Assembly (NCBI GenBank): GCA_049969475.1
Contig: JBMFOU010000015.1
Location: forward strand, 10,453 to 74,452
DNA from: UBA2030 sp049969475
GTDB taxonomy: Bacteria; Bacteroidota; Bacteroidia; Bacteroidales; TTA-H9
Direction: 5' to 3'
Length of the DNA stretch: 64,000 bases
Under the pieces are notes generated by a model, which saw only the letters and a list, made by a program, of their open reading frames with translations, did not search any database and was not told the origin of the DNA. Both the position numbers and the translations under genes were made by a program. The stretch's first letter is position 1. Each line of letters begins with the position of its first letter. Shown piece by piece: positions 50,363-58,979 of the stretch.

Positions 50363-53014
50363 ATGAAAAAAGCCTTGAAAATCACTGGCCTTGTTGTCAT
50401 CGTTCTCCTGGCCCTGCTTTTGACGCTCCCCTTGCTTTTCAGCGGAAAAATAAAACAAGCTGTGAAAGATCAGGCGGCTACCTACATCGACGCAAAAGTA
50501 GATTTTGGAAAAATTAGCCTGTCGCTTATTCGCAATTTCCCCAACCTCAGCCTTTCGGTTTATGACCTCACCCTGGCAGGAAACGGAAAATTTGAGGGCG
50601 ACACCTTAACCAGGGTACCGCGCCTCACCCTGGTGGTCGACCTTTTTAGCGCTATAAAAGGCAGCACTTACGAAATTAAATCCATCAAGGCCTACGATCC
50701 GTTTATCTATCTCAAAGTATTGCCCGACAGTGCGGCCAACTGGGATATATACAAAGCCCCTGCAACCACCGATACCACGGCTCCATCGGCTTTCACCCTG
50801 AAAATGAAGTCGGTAGAGATTAATAACGCCACGGTTGTGTACGATGATCGCCTGCTGAATACCTTAGCCCGGGTGGAAGGCATCAACTCGAAGCTCTCGG
50901 GCGACATGACAGAGAAGCTCACCACCCTGCTCTCCCGCAGTACCGTGGGTTCTATTACCGTGGATTACGGAGGCATTCGCTATCTGAGCCAGGCCCAAGG
51001 CATTGCCGATGTTACCATGGATGCCGATTTCAACCACATGGTTTTTACGCTAAAAGATAATGAAATTAAGATTAACGACTTAATTCTGGGCCTTTCGGGC
51101 AAGGTTAAAATGCTCGACGATGGCTATGACCTCGACCTCAGTTTTAAATCCAAAGAAACCTCTTTCAAGAGTCTGCTTTCACTCATACCGGCCTTATATG
51201 CTCAAGATTTTGATAAGCTGACAGCCCGGGGATCTCTGCAATTTGATGGAAACATAAAGGGCCTGTATACCGAAACCCGGATGCCTGCCTATGAGGTGAA
51301 ATTGGTTGCCCGGGATGGCTATTTCCGCTACCCTGACCTGCCGGCAGCCGTAGAAAACGTGAATCTGCTCATGCAAGTCAGCAATCCCACCGGTGACCCT
51401 GACCAGACTTACCTCGACCTTAGCCAGCTCCATCTTGAAATGGCCGGCAATCCGGTAGATATCTCCCTCAAACTGAAAACACCCATCAGCAATCCCTGGA
51501 TCAGCACGAAAATTAAAGGGAAACTCAATCTCGAGGATATCAAAAAAATCTATCCGCTCCAGAAAGACGTAAAAGGAACGCTGGCTGCCAATCTCTTCCT
51601 CGAGGGGTACAGTTCTGCCCTCGAAAAACAACAGTACGACCAATTTAAGGCTGAGGGAAACTTGCAAATAAACAACCTTTTCCTTCCTGACAGCGCTTTT
51701 TCTGAAGGGATTAAAATCAGTTCAGCCCTACTCAACTTCAGCCCGGCTTTTGCAGAACTTGCTCATATGAGCGGTTCATTGGGCAGAAACTCATTTGATG
51801 TACAGGGGAAAATCACGAATTATCTGGGTTACTACCTCAAAAACGAGCCGCTAAAAGGTCAGTTCACCTTTCAATCATCCTACCTCAACCTTAACGATTT
51901 CATGCAGGGACAGAGCACAAGTTCCCGCCCGGCTGATACAGTGGCACTGAAACCTATAGCCATACCCGCCCAAATCGACTTCACCCTGAAAGCCAACATT
52001 GCCACATTGCTGTATGACAAGCTGGAGCTTAAGAATGTTAATGGAACCGTGTTAGTGCGAAATCAACAATTGATCTTGGATGGACTCACCTTTAATACCC
52101 TGGGTGGCACCATGGCTCTGAAAGGCAGCTACGATACCCGCCAGCCCGACAAGCCCAGCACCAGCCTCGAAATGAACCTGAAAGAAATAAGCATTGCGGG
52201 CGTGGCCTCCAACTTCGTATCTGTTAAAAAAATAGCCCCTGTAATGGAAAAACTTACCGGTACGGTAAGCGCCAGCCTAAATCTGAGTACGCTGCTGGGC
52301 CCCGATATGATGCCTGACCTAAATACCTTGTTCTCTTCAGGGAAAATTGAGACCGGAGCCCTGAAGGTGAGTGGGGTAAACGCCCTTAACAAACTCGACG
52401 AGGCCTTAAAAATCAATAAGCTAAGTAACCTCAACCTATCGCCAGCCCATGTAGCATACCTGATAGAAGGCGGTAAGCTGATGCTCAAGCCTTTTGAGCT
52501 AAAGGCCGGCAATCTTACTGGCACATTGGCTGGTGAAGCCCTTGTCGGGACCCGAGAACTCAACCTCGATTTCCTCTTCAGCATTCCAAGATCGGAATTT
52601 GGAGGCGCGGCCAATAATGTGTTGAACGGCCTGGTGGCCGAAGCCGGGAAAAAAGGTCTGAATATCAATCCTGGCGAAGTCATCAATATAGCTAGCAAAA
52701 TCACTGGAACAGTAGATAATCCCAAGGTTAGTGTTTCGCTGGCCCAGTCGGGAGGAAGCATGGTGACAGGGCTGAAGCAGCAGGCCGAGCAGCAGTTTAA
52801 CCAGAAGAAAGAGGAACTGGAAGCCAAAGCCCGGGCCGAACTGGAAGCCCAAAAAGCTGCTGCCGAGCAAAAGCTCAGACAAGAACAAGAAAAACTAAAA
52901 CAAGAGGCAGAGAAGAAAAAAGCAGAGCTGGAAGCCAGAGCCAAAAAAGAGGCCGACTCTCTGAAAAAGAAAGGAGAACAGGAGCTGAAGAAAAAACTTA
53001 AAAAGTTCTTCTGA
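50363..53014 (+). CDS. AsmA-like envelope protein with charged coiled-coil tail
   Basis: An 883-residue protein with one N-terminal transmembrane anchor (ITGLVVIVLLALLLTLPLLF) and a long periplasmic beta-rich region of the AsmA/TamB-like type (FGKISLSLIRNFPNLSLSVYDLTLAG, and a C-terminal DUF-type part with GEALVGTRELNLDFLFSIP). The last about 85 residues (from QQAEQQFNQKKEELE) are a Lys/Glu/Ala-rich coiled coil ending LKKKLKKFF. AsmA-family proteins affect outer-membrane composition or lipid transport. A terminator-like hairpin follows. Confidence 0.82.
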   Translation: MKKALKITGLVVIVLLALLLTLPLLFSGKIKQAVKDQAATYIDAKVDFGKISLSLIRNFPNLSLSVYDLTLAGNGKFEGDTLTRVPRLTLVVDLFSAIKGSTYEIKSIKAYDPFIYLKVLPDSAANWDIYKAPATTDTTAPSAFTLKMKSVEINNATVVYDDRLLNTLARVEGINSKLSGDMTEKLTTLLSRSTVGSITVDYGGIRYLSQAQGIADVTMDADFNHMVFTLKDNEIKINDLILGLSGKVKMLDDGYDLDLSFKSKETSFKSLLSLIPALYAQDFDKLTARGSLQFDGNIKGLYTETRMPAYEVKLVARDGYFRYPDLPAAVENVNLLMQVSNPTGDPDQTYLDLSQLHLEMAGNPVDISLKLKTPISNPWISTKIKGKLNLEDIKKIYPLQKDVKGTLAANLFLEGYSSALEKQQYDQFKAEGNLQINNLFLPDSAFSEGIKISSALLNFSPAFAELAHMSGSLGRNSFDVQGKITNYLGYYLKNEPLKGQFTFQSSYLNLNDFMQGQSTSSRPADTVALKPIAIPAQIDFTLKANIATLLYDKLELKNVNGTVLVRNQQLILDGLTFNTLGGTMALKGSYDTRQPDKPSTSLEMNLKEISIAGVASNFVSVKKIAPVMEKLTGTVSASLNLSTLLGPDMMPDLNTLFSSGKIETGALKVSGVNALNKLDEALKINKLSNLNLSPAHVAYLIEGGKLMLKPFELKAGNLTGTLAGEALVGTRELNLDFLFSIPRSEFGGAANNVLNGLVAEAGKKGLNINPGEVINIASKITGTVDNPKVSVSLAQSGGSMVTGLKQQAEQQFNQKKEELEAKARAELEAQKAAAEQKLRQEQEKLKQEAEKKKAELEARAKKEADSLKKKGEQELKKKLKKFF

Positions 53015-53070
53015 TTCATTCATCTTCAGTCTTTTATTCTTTCTTTTATTTTATAATTGAAAATTTACTT

Positions 53071-53103
53071 GGGGGAAAAGGGAAAGCCGTCATCCCCCTT
53101 TTT
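53071..53103 (+). terminator. terminator-like hairpin after the AsmA-like gene
   Basis: GGGGG (53071-53075) and CCCCC (53094-53098), with AAAAGGG/CCCTTTT pairing possible, then T5. About 55 bases after the stop. Confidence 0.6.
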
Positions 53104-53135
53104 ATTTAAATTTATCCTCAAAAAATCTACTGACC

Positions 53136-53990
53136 TTGGTTTCTGAAGCAAAGAACCCTGCGATAGTAATCAGTGCCTCCCGGATGACTGACCTTCCGGC
53201 TTGGTATCCCCTGAGGCTGATCGAAGAAATAGAAATCAGACGAAACAAGGGTCAGAAAATACACACCCTGGTGCTATGGACCAAGCATCCGCAAAGTCTT
53301 TTGCGTAAATCGCTGGCTGATTATCTGGAAAAATTAAAAAGAGAGGCCGTACAATTATATATACAGCTGACCATTAGCGGTATGGGAGGACGGGTGGTGG
53401 GAACCGACAAGGATGGTAAAGCCTGGATGCCCGAGCCCAAGGCTCCGGATACGCAAGAAAGCCTCAGCCTTTTGCCTGAAATCGTGCAGCTAACAGGTTC
53501 TCCCGACCGCATCCGCCTGCGCATCGATCCCTTGCTCAAGATAAAAGACAGCCTGGGAAAATTTTATTCGAATGTGTCAGAGATTGAATATATTGTCAGG
53601 GAATCAGCCCGGCAAGGCATTCATTACTTTTCATTCAGCCTGGTAAGGCCTGGCATCTATCGCAAGGTAGACCGCAGGTTTGAAAAGGAAGGCATTCATT
53701 TGCTGGATTTTACTCAGGAAGACCAGGATGCCCTTCGCAGAAAATTTACCCTACTACAATCGGAACTGGGTATTCGCTTGGAAGCCTGCAGTGTGGAAGG
53801 CTGGCCTACCTCGGCATGCATCGATGGTCAGCTGCTCATGCAATTGCATCCCGAGGGGGGCCTCATCTCACTTAAAAAGCCTCATTCCCGCCCGTTATGC
53901 GGATGCACCCATTCGATAGATATTGGGGGCTGGCCACCCAAGCCCTGCCCTACCGGCTGCATCTATTGTTATGCCCGACCTCAGAGGTGA
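53136..53990 (+). CDS. DUF1848 protein, TTG start likely
   Basis: A 284-residue protein of the DUF1848 type: ISASRMTDLPAWYPLRLIEEI, KIHTLVLWTKHP, LYIQLTISGMGGRV, RLRIDPLLKIKD and the cysteine-rich end CGCTHSIDIGG then CPTGCIYCYA. The last motif resembles the CxxxCxxC-like metal clusters of radical SAM enzymes. The function is unknown. The first ATG in frame is inside the conserved N-terminus (53184), so TTG 53136 is the likely start. It overlaps the convergent P-loop gene by 10 bases. Confidence 0.78.
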   Translation: MVSEAKNPAIVISASRMTDLPAWYPLRLIEEIEIRRNKGQKIHTLVLWTKHPQSLLRKSLADYLEKLKREAVQLYIQLTISGMGGRVVGTDKDGKAWMPEPKAPDTQESLSLLPEIVQLTGSPDRIRLRIDPLLKIKDSLGKFYSNVSEIEYIVRESARQGIHYFSFSLVRPGIYRKVDRRFEKEGIHLLDFTQEDQDALRRKFTLLQSELGIRLEACSVEGWPTSACIDGQLLMQLHPEGGLISLKKPHSRPLCGCTHSIDIGGWPPKPCPTGCIYCYARPQR

Positions 53991-54619
53991 AAGATTTCAA
54001 GGGAAGTATCGAAATCGACGAAGAAATCAGCTTTGTGCTTCAGGGCTTGCACCGCCTTATGTTCTGCTTCCAGCACCTGCATCCTGAATTCATCCAGCTC
54101 TTCATTTTCTACCTCTTTTTGCACCTCCATGGTTTCGCGGTAAGTGAGCTCGATAAAGACCTTCAGGTCAGCTTCTTGCACCTCCATGGCGTATAAGCCA
54201 CTGATAATTAATATTTCAATATTTTTAAAATCGGTAATCAACTCATCCACCTGATCGTTCATCAGGTCCACCAAGGGAAGGGCCGATTTGCTTCCGGTGA
54301 GGAAATCGGAAATGTTTTTGCGAAGCAATTCCCAATCAATCTCCTGAGGGCCAATAGATTCCAAGCCATTGCGTCGACGCCATTCTGTACGCTCGGCGGG
54401 AGGCACGCGATAATAGTTATCGAGGTAGATGGTCTTAACCTTGATGCCCCTCTTTTTCAGCTTTTTGCCCAACACATGGGCAATGGAAGCCTTTCCCGCC
54501 CCTACTTCACCCGAAATGGTGATGATGTACTTATCGGTTTTCTCAGCCAGCACTTTCTCAAGGATGGTTTTGGCTGCTTTTTTATGTTTCTTGTTGATTA
54601 TAAGATGGTTTTCGTACAT
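53981..54619 (-). CDS. uridine kinase-like P-loop protein
   Basis: A 212-residue P-loop kinase of the uridine kinase/PRK type. The Walker A is G37-EVGAGK43-AS, followed by YLDNYYRVPPAERTEWRRRNG, GPQEIDWE and ILIISGLYAME (Walker B-like). The Walker A ends GKAS instead of the usual GKS/T, an Ala at the Mg-coordinating position. Substrate unknown; nucleoside or another phosphate acceptor. It ends 10 bases inside the DUF1848 gene (convergent) and starts 27 bases from the GH65 fusion stop, so is probably co-transcribed with it. Confidence 0.72.
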   Translation of the reverse strand: MYENHLIINKKHKKAAKTILEKVLAEKTDKYIITISGEVGAGKASIAHVLGKKLKKRGIKVKTIYLDNYYRVPPAERTEWRRRNGLESIGPQEIDWELLRKNISDFLTGSKSALPLVDLMNDQVDELITDFKNIEILIISGLYAMEVQEADLKVFIELTYRETMEVQKEVENEELDEFRMQVLEAEHKAVQALKHKADFFVDFDTSLEIFHL

Positions 54620-54646
54620 AAGGCAGGTTATTGGAGGTGCACAAAT

Positions 54647-57600
54647 CTAATCAATTTTTTGGCTCAGGGGAAGGCCAGGCTCCAGCGCAACTTCCATGTC
54701 TCTGATTTTTACACGAAGCTTGTCATGGGTGGCCGAAGCGGCTGTAATTTCGATGATGGTATGATCGAGCTTGACATAATAGCGTACACCCCTGAACTGG
54801 AAGCTGAATTGGATGCGTTCCCAGCCGGCTGGCAGGGCAGGATAGAAAGCAGGTACCTCTCCTCTCAAATCGAGACCGGCATATACCGACAGAGCAATCC
54901 ATAGTGTACCCGCCATAACACCCGCATGAATGCCTTCGGCAGTGGTTCCTCCCTGAATATCAATATAGTCGCTGGTCAGTGCTTCGCGGTAAAGTTGCCA
55001 GCCCAATTCATCCTCGCCCACCATGCGGGCCAGCTTGGCATGCACTATGCGGCTGAGCGTGCTTCCATGCGAAGTGCGTTGCAGATAATATTTCAGGTTG
55101 CGATGGATGTAATCCGAGGGCATGGAATAACCCATCTCTGACAACAGACTTGTAACTTCCTCAGGATAAAGATTATAAAATATCATGAGGGCATCGGCCT
55201 GCTTCGCCACCTTATATTCATCCGGTGACATGCCTTCGGCCTTGAGCAGACGGTCCATGCGATACACGTTCCCGTATTTTTTTCGGAAATAATCCCAATC
55301 GAGCTCTTTTAGTTCGAAATAGCCGTCGTATTGAGCGATGATGCCATCCGGGCTAATACACAAGTTAAGATTGCGACTGATATCATGCCAGCGTTCCCAT
55401 TCCTCTTCATTCAAACCGATTTGAGCAGCAATGCGGCCCAATTCCTTTTCTCCGATAATTTCCCTGATTTTATAGGCGGTACGTAAGGCCCAGGCGGTCA
55501 TTAAATTGGAATAGGCATTGTCGCGCAGACCCCCCTGCTCACTGTCAGGGTATTTTTCATGAAATTCATCAGGCCCCATGACACCGCTGATGTGATACCT
55601 ACCTGTAGCCGGGTCTTTCTGCGCCAGGCCTGTCCAGAAAAGGCAGATATCGAGGAATATCTCCGCTCCGTATTGCGACAGGAATTCATAGTCGAGGGTG
55701 GCATGGAAATATTCCCAGATATTATAGGCAATGGCGAGCGAAACATGCCGTTGAAGAGAACTGTAGTCGTCGCCCCACTTACCTGATATAGGATTAAGAT
55801 GAAGCACCTGGGTTTCTTCGCGGCCTGAAGAACCGCTTTGCCAGGGGAACATGGCTCCTCGGTATCCGTGCTGACGGGCATACTCACGGGCAGCCGGTAA
55901 CCTGCGATAACGATACATCAGCACGCTGCGGGCCACTTCGGGGAAGTTGTAATAATAAACCGGCAGGATATACAGTTCGTCCCAAAATATATGTCCACGA
56001 TAAGCCTCTCCGTGCAAACCGCGGGCAGGAATACCGAAATCGTAGTTCACATTGTGCGGAGAAGTGGTAACCATGAGGTGGTACAGATGCATGCGGAAGA
56101 TTTTCTGTGCCAGGCGATCGCCTTCCAACTGAATGTCGGCCCTCATCCAGATACGACCCCAGGCGGCTTCGGAAAGAGTGAGCATTTCATCAAAACTCGG
56201 CAAAGACTGTAATTGCTGTTGGGCTTTACGCAAAGGGTCATTTTCGGTTAGGCTATTGCACAAAGCCACCTTTTTTACCATCTTCAGTTCTGAACCCTTG
56301 GTAGCCTTTCCTTTAAGGAGAATATAGCTACGTCCTTCCGACACTTCGGGCGAGGAAGTGGATTCGAAATTACTCTCCACCTGAAAAGCTGTAGCGATGG
56401 TAATCTGGCTTTGCACCGTTCGGTTAACAACATACCCCGAGGAAGTTCCAGCCTGCTGGTCGATCATCACCAGATGCCGCTGATTCAGAGCCCTATAACG
56501 CTCTACCCCATCATTGATGAGGTTACCATCCACACCAGCACGGAGGGTTACCTCTCCTTCATAATCCTCAGGAATTACCACATATTCCTGGGCAGCCACA
56601 TAGGGATTTTGCATGGAGACAAAACGCCGCGACTGAACCCGCACCCGTTGACCCTCATAGTTTACGAGCATCTCACGTTCCAGCAGACCATTTTTAAAAT
56701 TCAGGCGCCGGGTAATATGCAGCACTTCATGCACCTGAGGATCGAACCAGGGACCTTCACCCAAACGGAAAGTAAACGGCAGCCAATTAACTGCATTCAC
56801 AAAATCTTCATTTTCAACATCCCTGTCGGCCACCTTAGAAATCAGCCGATTGTAGAGTCCAGCCATGTAGGTAGCGGGATAATGATTGCCACCGGCCGAG
56901 GTTTCTTCCATGGCTCCCCGCGTGGCGAAATATCCATTGCCTGTTGCCAGGAGGGTTTCCCGGTGTTTTTCTTTGGAAGGAACATAGTCGTGATATGTCA
57001 GGCTAAAATTATCGGCTGGCAAGCCTATTTCAAACCATTCTACAATACCCGCAATGCCACCCAGCTCTGCCAGATCACTAACCACCCTATCGGCTCCGTT
57101 GATGAGTAGCTCCCGGTGGTTGTGTTCGCGGGCAATGCCCAGCACCATACCAAAATTGCCGGCTCTCCCGGCCTGAACACCTGAAACGGCATCTTCCACC
57201 ACCACACATTTTTCAACAGAGACCCCCAGCTGAGCTGCGGCTGTGGTGAAAATATCCGGCTCAGGCTTACCCTTCAAACCCAAATCGGCCGAAACAATAC
57301 CGTCCACCCGGGCTTCGAAAAGATTGAAGATTCCAGCCCTGCGCAGCACCTGCTCGCAATTCTTGCTCGAGGAGGCTACGCCTACCCGAATATTGTTTTT
57401 TCGTAATTCATAAATTAGTTCAATGGTCGATTGGTAAACCTTTACCCCATCTGTTTCGAGCACTTCGTTGAATGCCAAATTTTTACGATTTCCCAATCCA
57501 CATATCGTTTCCATTTCAGGGCTATCTTCGGGAGTTCCCCAGGGCAGTTCTATACCCCGCGACTTTAAAAACGATTCTACACCCTGATACCGGGGTTTGC

Positions 57601-57787
57601 CGTCCACATAAGGAAGATAATCAGCATTGTGATCGAATTCCCGGAAAGGCAGGCCGTGTCTGCGGCTCCATTCCAACAAAAATTCATCAAACATTTTTTT
57701 CCAGGCCGCGCTATGCACCAGGGCTGTTTGAGTGATAACTCCGTCGAGGTCGAATATGACGCCCGAAAAGGGTAAGGGCTTCAGCAT
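54647..57787 (-). CDS. beta-phosphoglucomutase fused to GH65 disaccharide phosphorylase
   Basis: A 1046-residue fusion. Residues about 1-250 are a HAD beta-phosphoglucomutase: VIFDLDGVITQTA with nucleophile Asp13 and Asp15, VGVASSSKNCEQVLRRAG, LGLKGKPEPDIF and CVVVEDAVSGVQAG. Residues about 290-1045 are a GH65 phosphorylase with catalytic Glu741 (GVMGPDEFHE), FWDELYILPVYYY, KQADALMIFYN and the phosphate-site region RTSHGSTLSRI. Phosphorolysis of maltose, trehalose, kojibiose or a related disaccharide gives beta-glucose-1-phosphate, which the mutase turns to glucose-6-phosphate without leaving the protein. I chose ATG 57787 (MLKPLPFSG); an ATG at 57892 would add 35 poorly conserved residues. 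Confidence 0.88.
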   Translation of the reverse strand: MLKPLPFSGVIFDLDGVITQTALVHSAAWKKMFDEFLLEWSRRHGLPFREFDHNADYLPYVDGKPRYQGVESFLKSRGIELPWGTPEDSPEMETICGLGNRKNLAFNEVLETDGVKVYQSTIELIYELRKNNIRVGVASSSKNCEQVLRRAGIFNLFEARVDGIVSADLGLKGKPEPDIFTTAAAQLGVSVEKCVVVEDAVSGVQAGRAGNFGMVLGIAREHNHRELLINGADRVVSDLAELGGIAGIVEWFEIGLPADNFSLTYHDYVPSKEKHRETLLATGNGYFATRGAMEETSAGGNHYPATYMAGLYNRLISKVADRDVENEDFVNAVNWLPFTFRLGEGPWFDPQVHEVLHITRRLNFKNGLLEREMLVNYEGQRVRVQSRRFVSMQNPYVAAQEYVVIPEDYEGEVTLRAGVDGNLINDGVERYRALNQRHLVMIDQQAGTSSGYVVNRTVQSQITIATAFQVESNFESTSSPEVSEGRSYILLKGKATKGSELKMVKKVALCNSLTENDPLRKAQQQLQSLPSFDEMLTLSEAAWGRIWMRADIQLEGDRLAQKIFRMHLYHLMVTTSPHNVNYDFGIPARGLHGEAYRGHIFWDELYILPVYYYNFPEVARSVLMYRYRRLPAAREYARQHGYRGAMFPWQSGSSGREETQVLHLNPISGKWGDDYSSLQRHVSLAIAYNIWEYFHATLDYEFLSQYGAEIFLDICLFWTGLAQKDPATGRYHISGVMGPDEFHEKYPDSEQGGLRDNAYSNLMTAWALRTAYKIREIIGEKELGRIAAQIGLNEEEWERWHDISRNLNLCISPDGIIAQYDGYFELKELDWDYFRKKYGNVYRMDRLLKAEGMSPDEYKVAKQADALMIFYNLYPEEVTSLLSEMGYSMPSDYIHRNLKYYLQRTSHGSTLSRIVHAKLARMVGEDELGWQLYREALTSDYIDIQGGTTAEGIHAGVMAGTLWIALSVYAGLDLRGEVPAFYPALPAGWERIQFSFQFRGVRYYVKLDHTIIEITAASATHDKLRVKIRDMEVALEPGLPLSQKID

Positions 57788-57867
57788 ATGTTTGCGGTTT
57801 TGCGAAAATTTTGTGGAGGCAAATTTAGGAACTTTGCCCCGGAAAAAGGGTGAAGCCCCTTCTGTTT

Positions 57868-57875
57868 TATCTTTG
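57868..57875 (+). promoter_or_regulatory. -7 box TATCTTTG beside the AlbA_2 start codon
   Basis: TAnnTTTG match, 3 bases before ATG 57879. A transcript from it would be leaderless. No -33 TTG seen. It lies in the divergent region of the GH65 fusion gene. Confidence 0.5.
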
Positions 57876-57878
57876 CCC

Positions 57879-58535
57879 ATGCTTTGGCCCAAGAAAAAGA
57901 GTCATATCGAGGCGCTCATCGAGCAGGGTGAAAATCAGCACCTCGACTTTAAGTTTGCGGTGAACGATTCCCGTAAAATTGCCCGTTCGATGGTGGCTTT
58001 CGCTAATAGCGAGGGAGGAACTCTTTTAATTGGCGTGAAGGACAACGGGGCCATAGCGGGAGTACGTACCGAAGAGGAACTGCACATGGTAGAAACCGCT
58101 GCCAGCCTTTATACCCGGCCTGAGGTGAAATTTCAGTCGGTGCCCTGGAATTTAGGCGGCAAGAAGATACTGGAAGTCAAAGTTATGCCTGGCATCCAGA
58201 AGCCCTACCTGGCCCCCGATGAAAAAGGCCGCTGGATGGCCTGGGTACGCAACAACGACCGAAACATACTGGCCCCTACCGTGCTCATCGAATTCTGGAG
58301 AAAACAAATGGAGGGACAAAAGGTGGTGATAGAGATGGGTATTCCGGAAAAACTGCTCTTGCGTCTGTTTGAAACCCAGGGGCTGGTCAGCATCGAGGAA
58401 TTTAGCCAATTGATAGGTATCAGCCGGCGTGAGGCTTCCCGCATTATTATCGATTTCATGCTGCTGGGTATTGCCGAGTGCCGCTTCGAAGAAGATAAAC
58501 CCTTCTTTTGCCGCAAACCCGGAGCCCCTTTATAA
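57879..58535 (+). CDS. AlbA_2 (Schlafen-like) DNA-binding domain protein
   Basis: A 218-residue protein with an AlbA_2 domain (about 5-130: IEQGENQHLDFKFAVNDSRKIARSMVAFANSEGGTLLIGVKDNGAI, EVKVMPG, WVRNNDRN) and a C-terminal winged-helix part (LVSIEEFSQLIGISRREASRIIIDFMLLG). Such proteins are putative nucleic-acid- or ATP-binding regulators. A longer frame from 57732 was rejected because a promoter box lies 3 bases before ATG 57879. It ends 6 bases inside the convergent small gene. Confidence 0.82.
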   Translation: MLWPKKKSHIEALIEQGENQHLDFKFAVNDSRKIARSMVAFANSEGGTLLIGVKDNGAIAGVRTEEELHMVETAASLYTRPEVKFQSVPWNLGGKKILEVKVMPGIQKPYLAPDEKGRWMAWVRNNDRNILAPTVLIEFWRKQMEGQKVVIEMGIPEKLLLRLFETQGLVSIEEFSQLIGISRREASRIIIDFMLLGIAECRFEEDKPFFCRKPGAPL

Positions 58536-58763
58536 ATGCTTCAATGCTTCCTCCGATTCCCGGATAAAAAACTCCAACTGGTTGAGTCCCTGGCCGGTAA
58601 ACAGATACTTATGATCTTTTAGAAAAACAATGGCCTCCCTGACCTCATCCAACACCACGGGTTCTCCTCTTGCCAATGCCGTAAGGCTCCGGTTGATAAA
58701 ACTGATCTTCTCTCCAATGATTTCGGCCAGCTCTTCCTTATTCTGATAATAATAAGGGCTCAT
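58530..58763 (-). CDS. small helical hypothetical protein
   Basis: A 77-residue protein (MSPYYYQNKEELAEIIGEKI ... FINRSLTALARGEPVVLDEVREAIVFLKDH) with mostly amphipathic helices. I do not recognise the family. ATG 58763 is chosen over a longer frame because a TATATTTG box lies just upstream. It overlaps the AlbA_2 gene by 6 bases (convergent). Confidence 0.6.
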   Translation of the reverse strand: MSPYYYQNKEELAEIIGEKISFINRSLTALARGEPVVLDEVREAIVFLKDHKYLFTGQGLNQLEFFIRESEEALKHL

Positions 58764-58782
58764 GGAATAAAATTTTTGCAGG

Positions 58783-58790
58783 CAAATATA
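58783..58790 (-). promoter_or_regulatory. -7 box TATATTTG for the small helical gene
   Basis: Minus-strand TAnnTTTG 19 bases before ATG 58763; it argues against the longer frame that spans it. Confidence 0.45.
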
Positions 58791-58954
58791 CCCACGTAAC
58801 TCCCTGCATTCTATTTTTTGTATCAGAAAGTGTGAATGTTTTGCTAAATTGCTTATTACTAATATTTTATAATTACGACCTGCATTCTTCCCCAGCCTGA
58901 AGCTTAAATGAATAGCCCCTGGTAATAGCCTGGCCATCGCCTCAGGCAAGCTGC

Positions 58955-58962
58955 TATCTTTG
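58955..58962 (+). promoter_or_regulatory. -7 box TATCTTTG upstream of the DUF2279 gene
   Basis: TAnnTTTG match, 17 bases before ATG 58980; no -33 TTG at normal spacing. Confidence 0.45.
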
Positions 58963-58979
58963 CCCTCAGATTTTTTGTT

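Noticed and set aside
52129..53019. 296-residue minus-strand frame rich in Ser and Phe
   Set aside because: Antisense to the AsmA-like gene and its Lys/Glu coiled coil; the Ser/Phe bias is what the complement of that region gives.
56411..57109. 232-residue plus-strand frame
   Set aside because: Antisense shadow of the GH65 domain.
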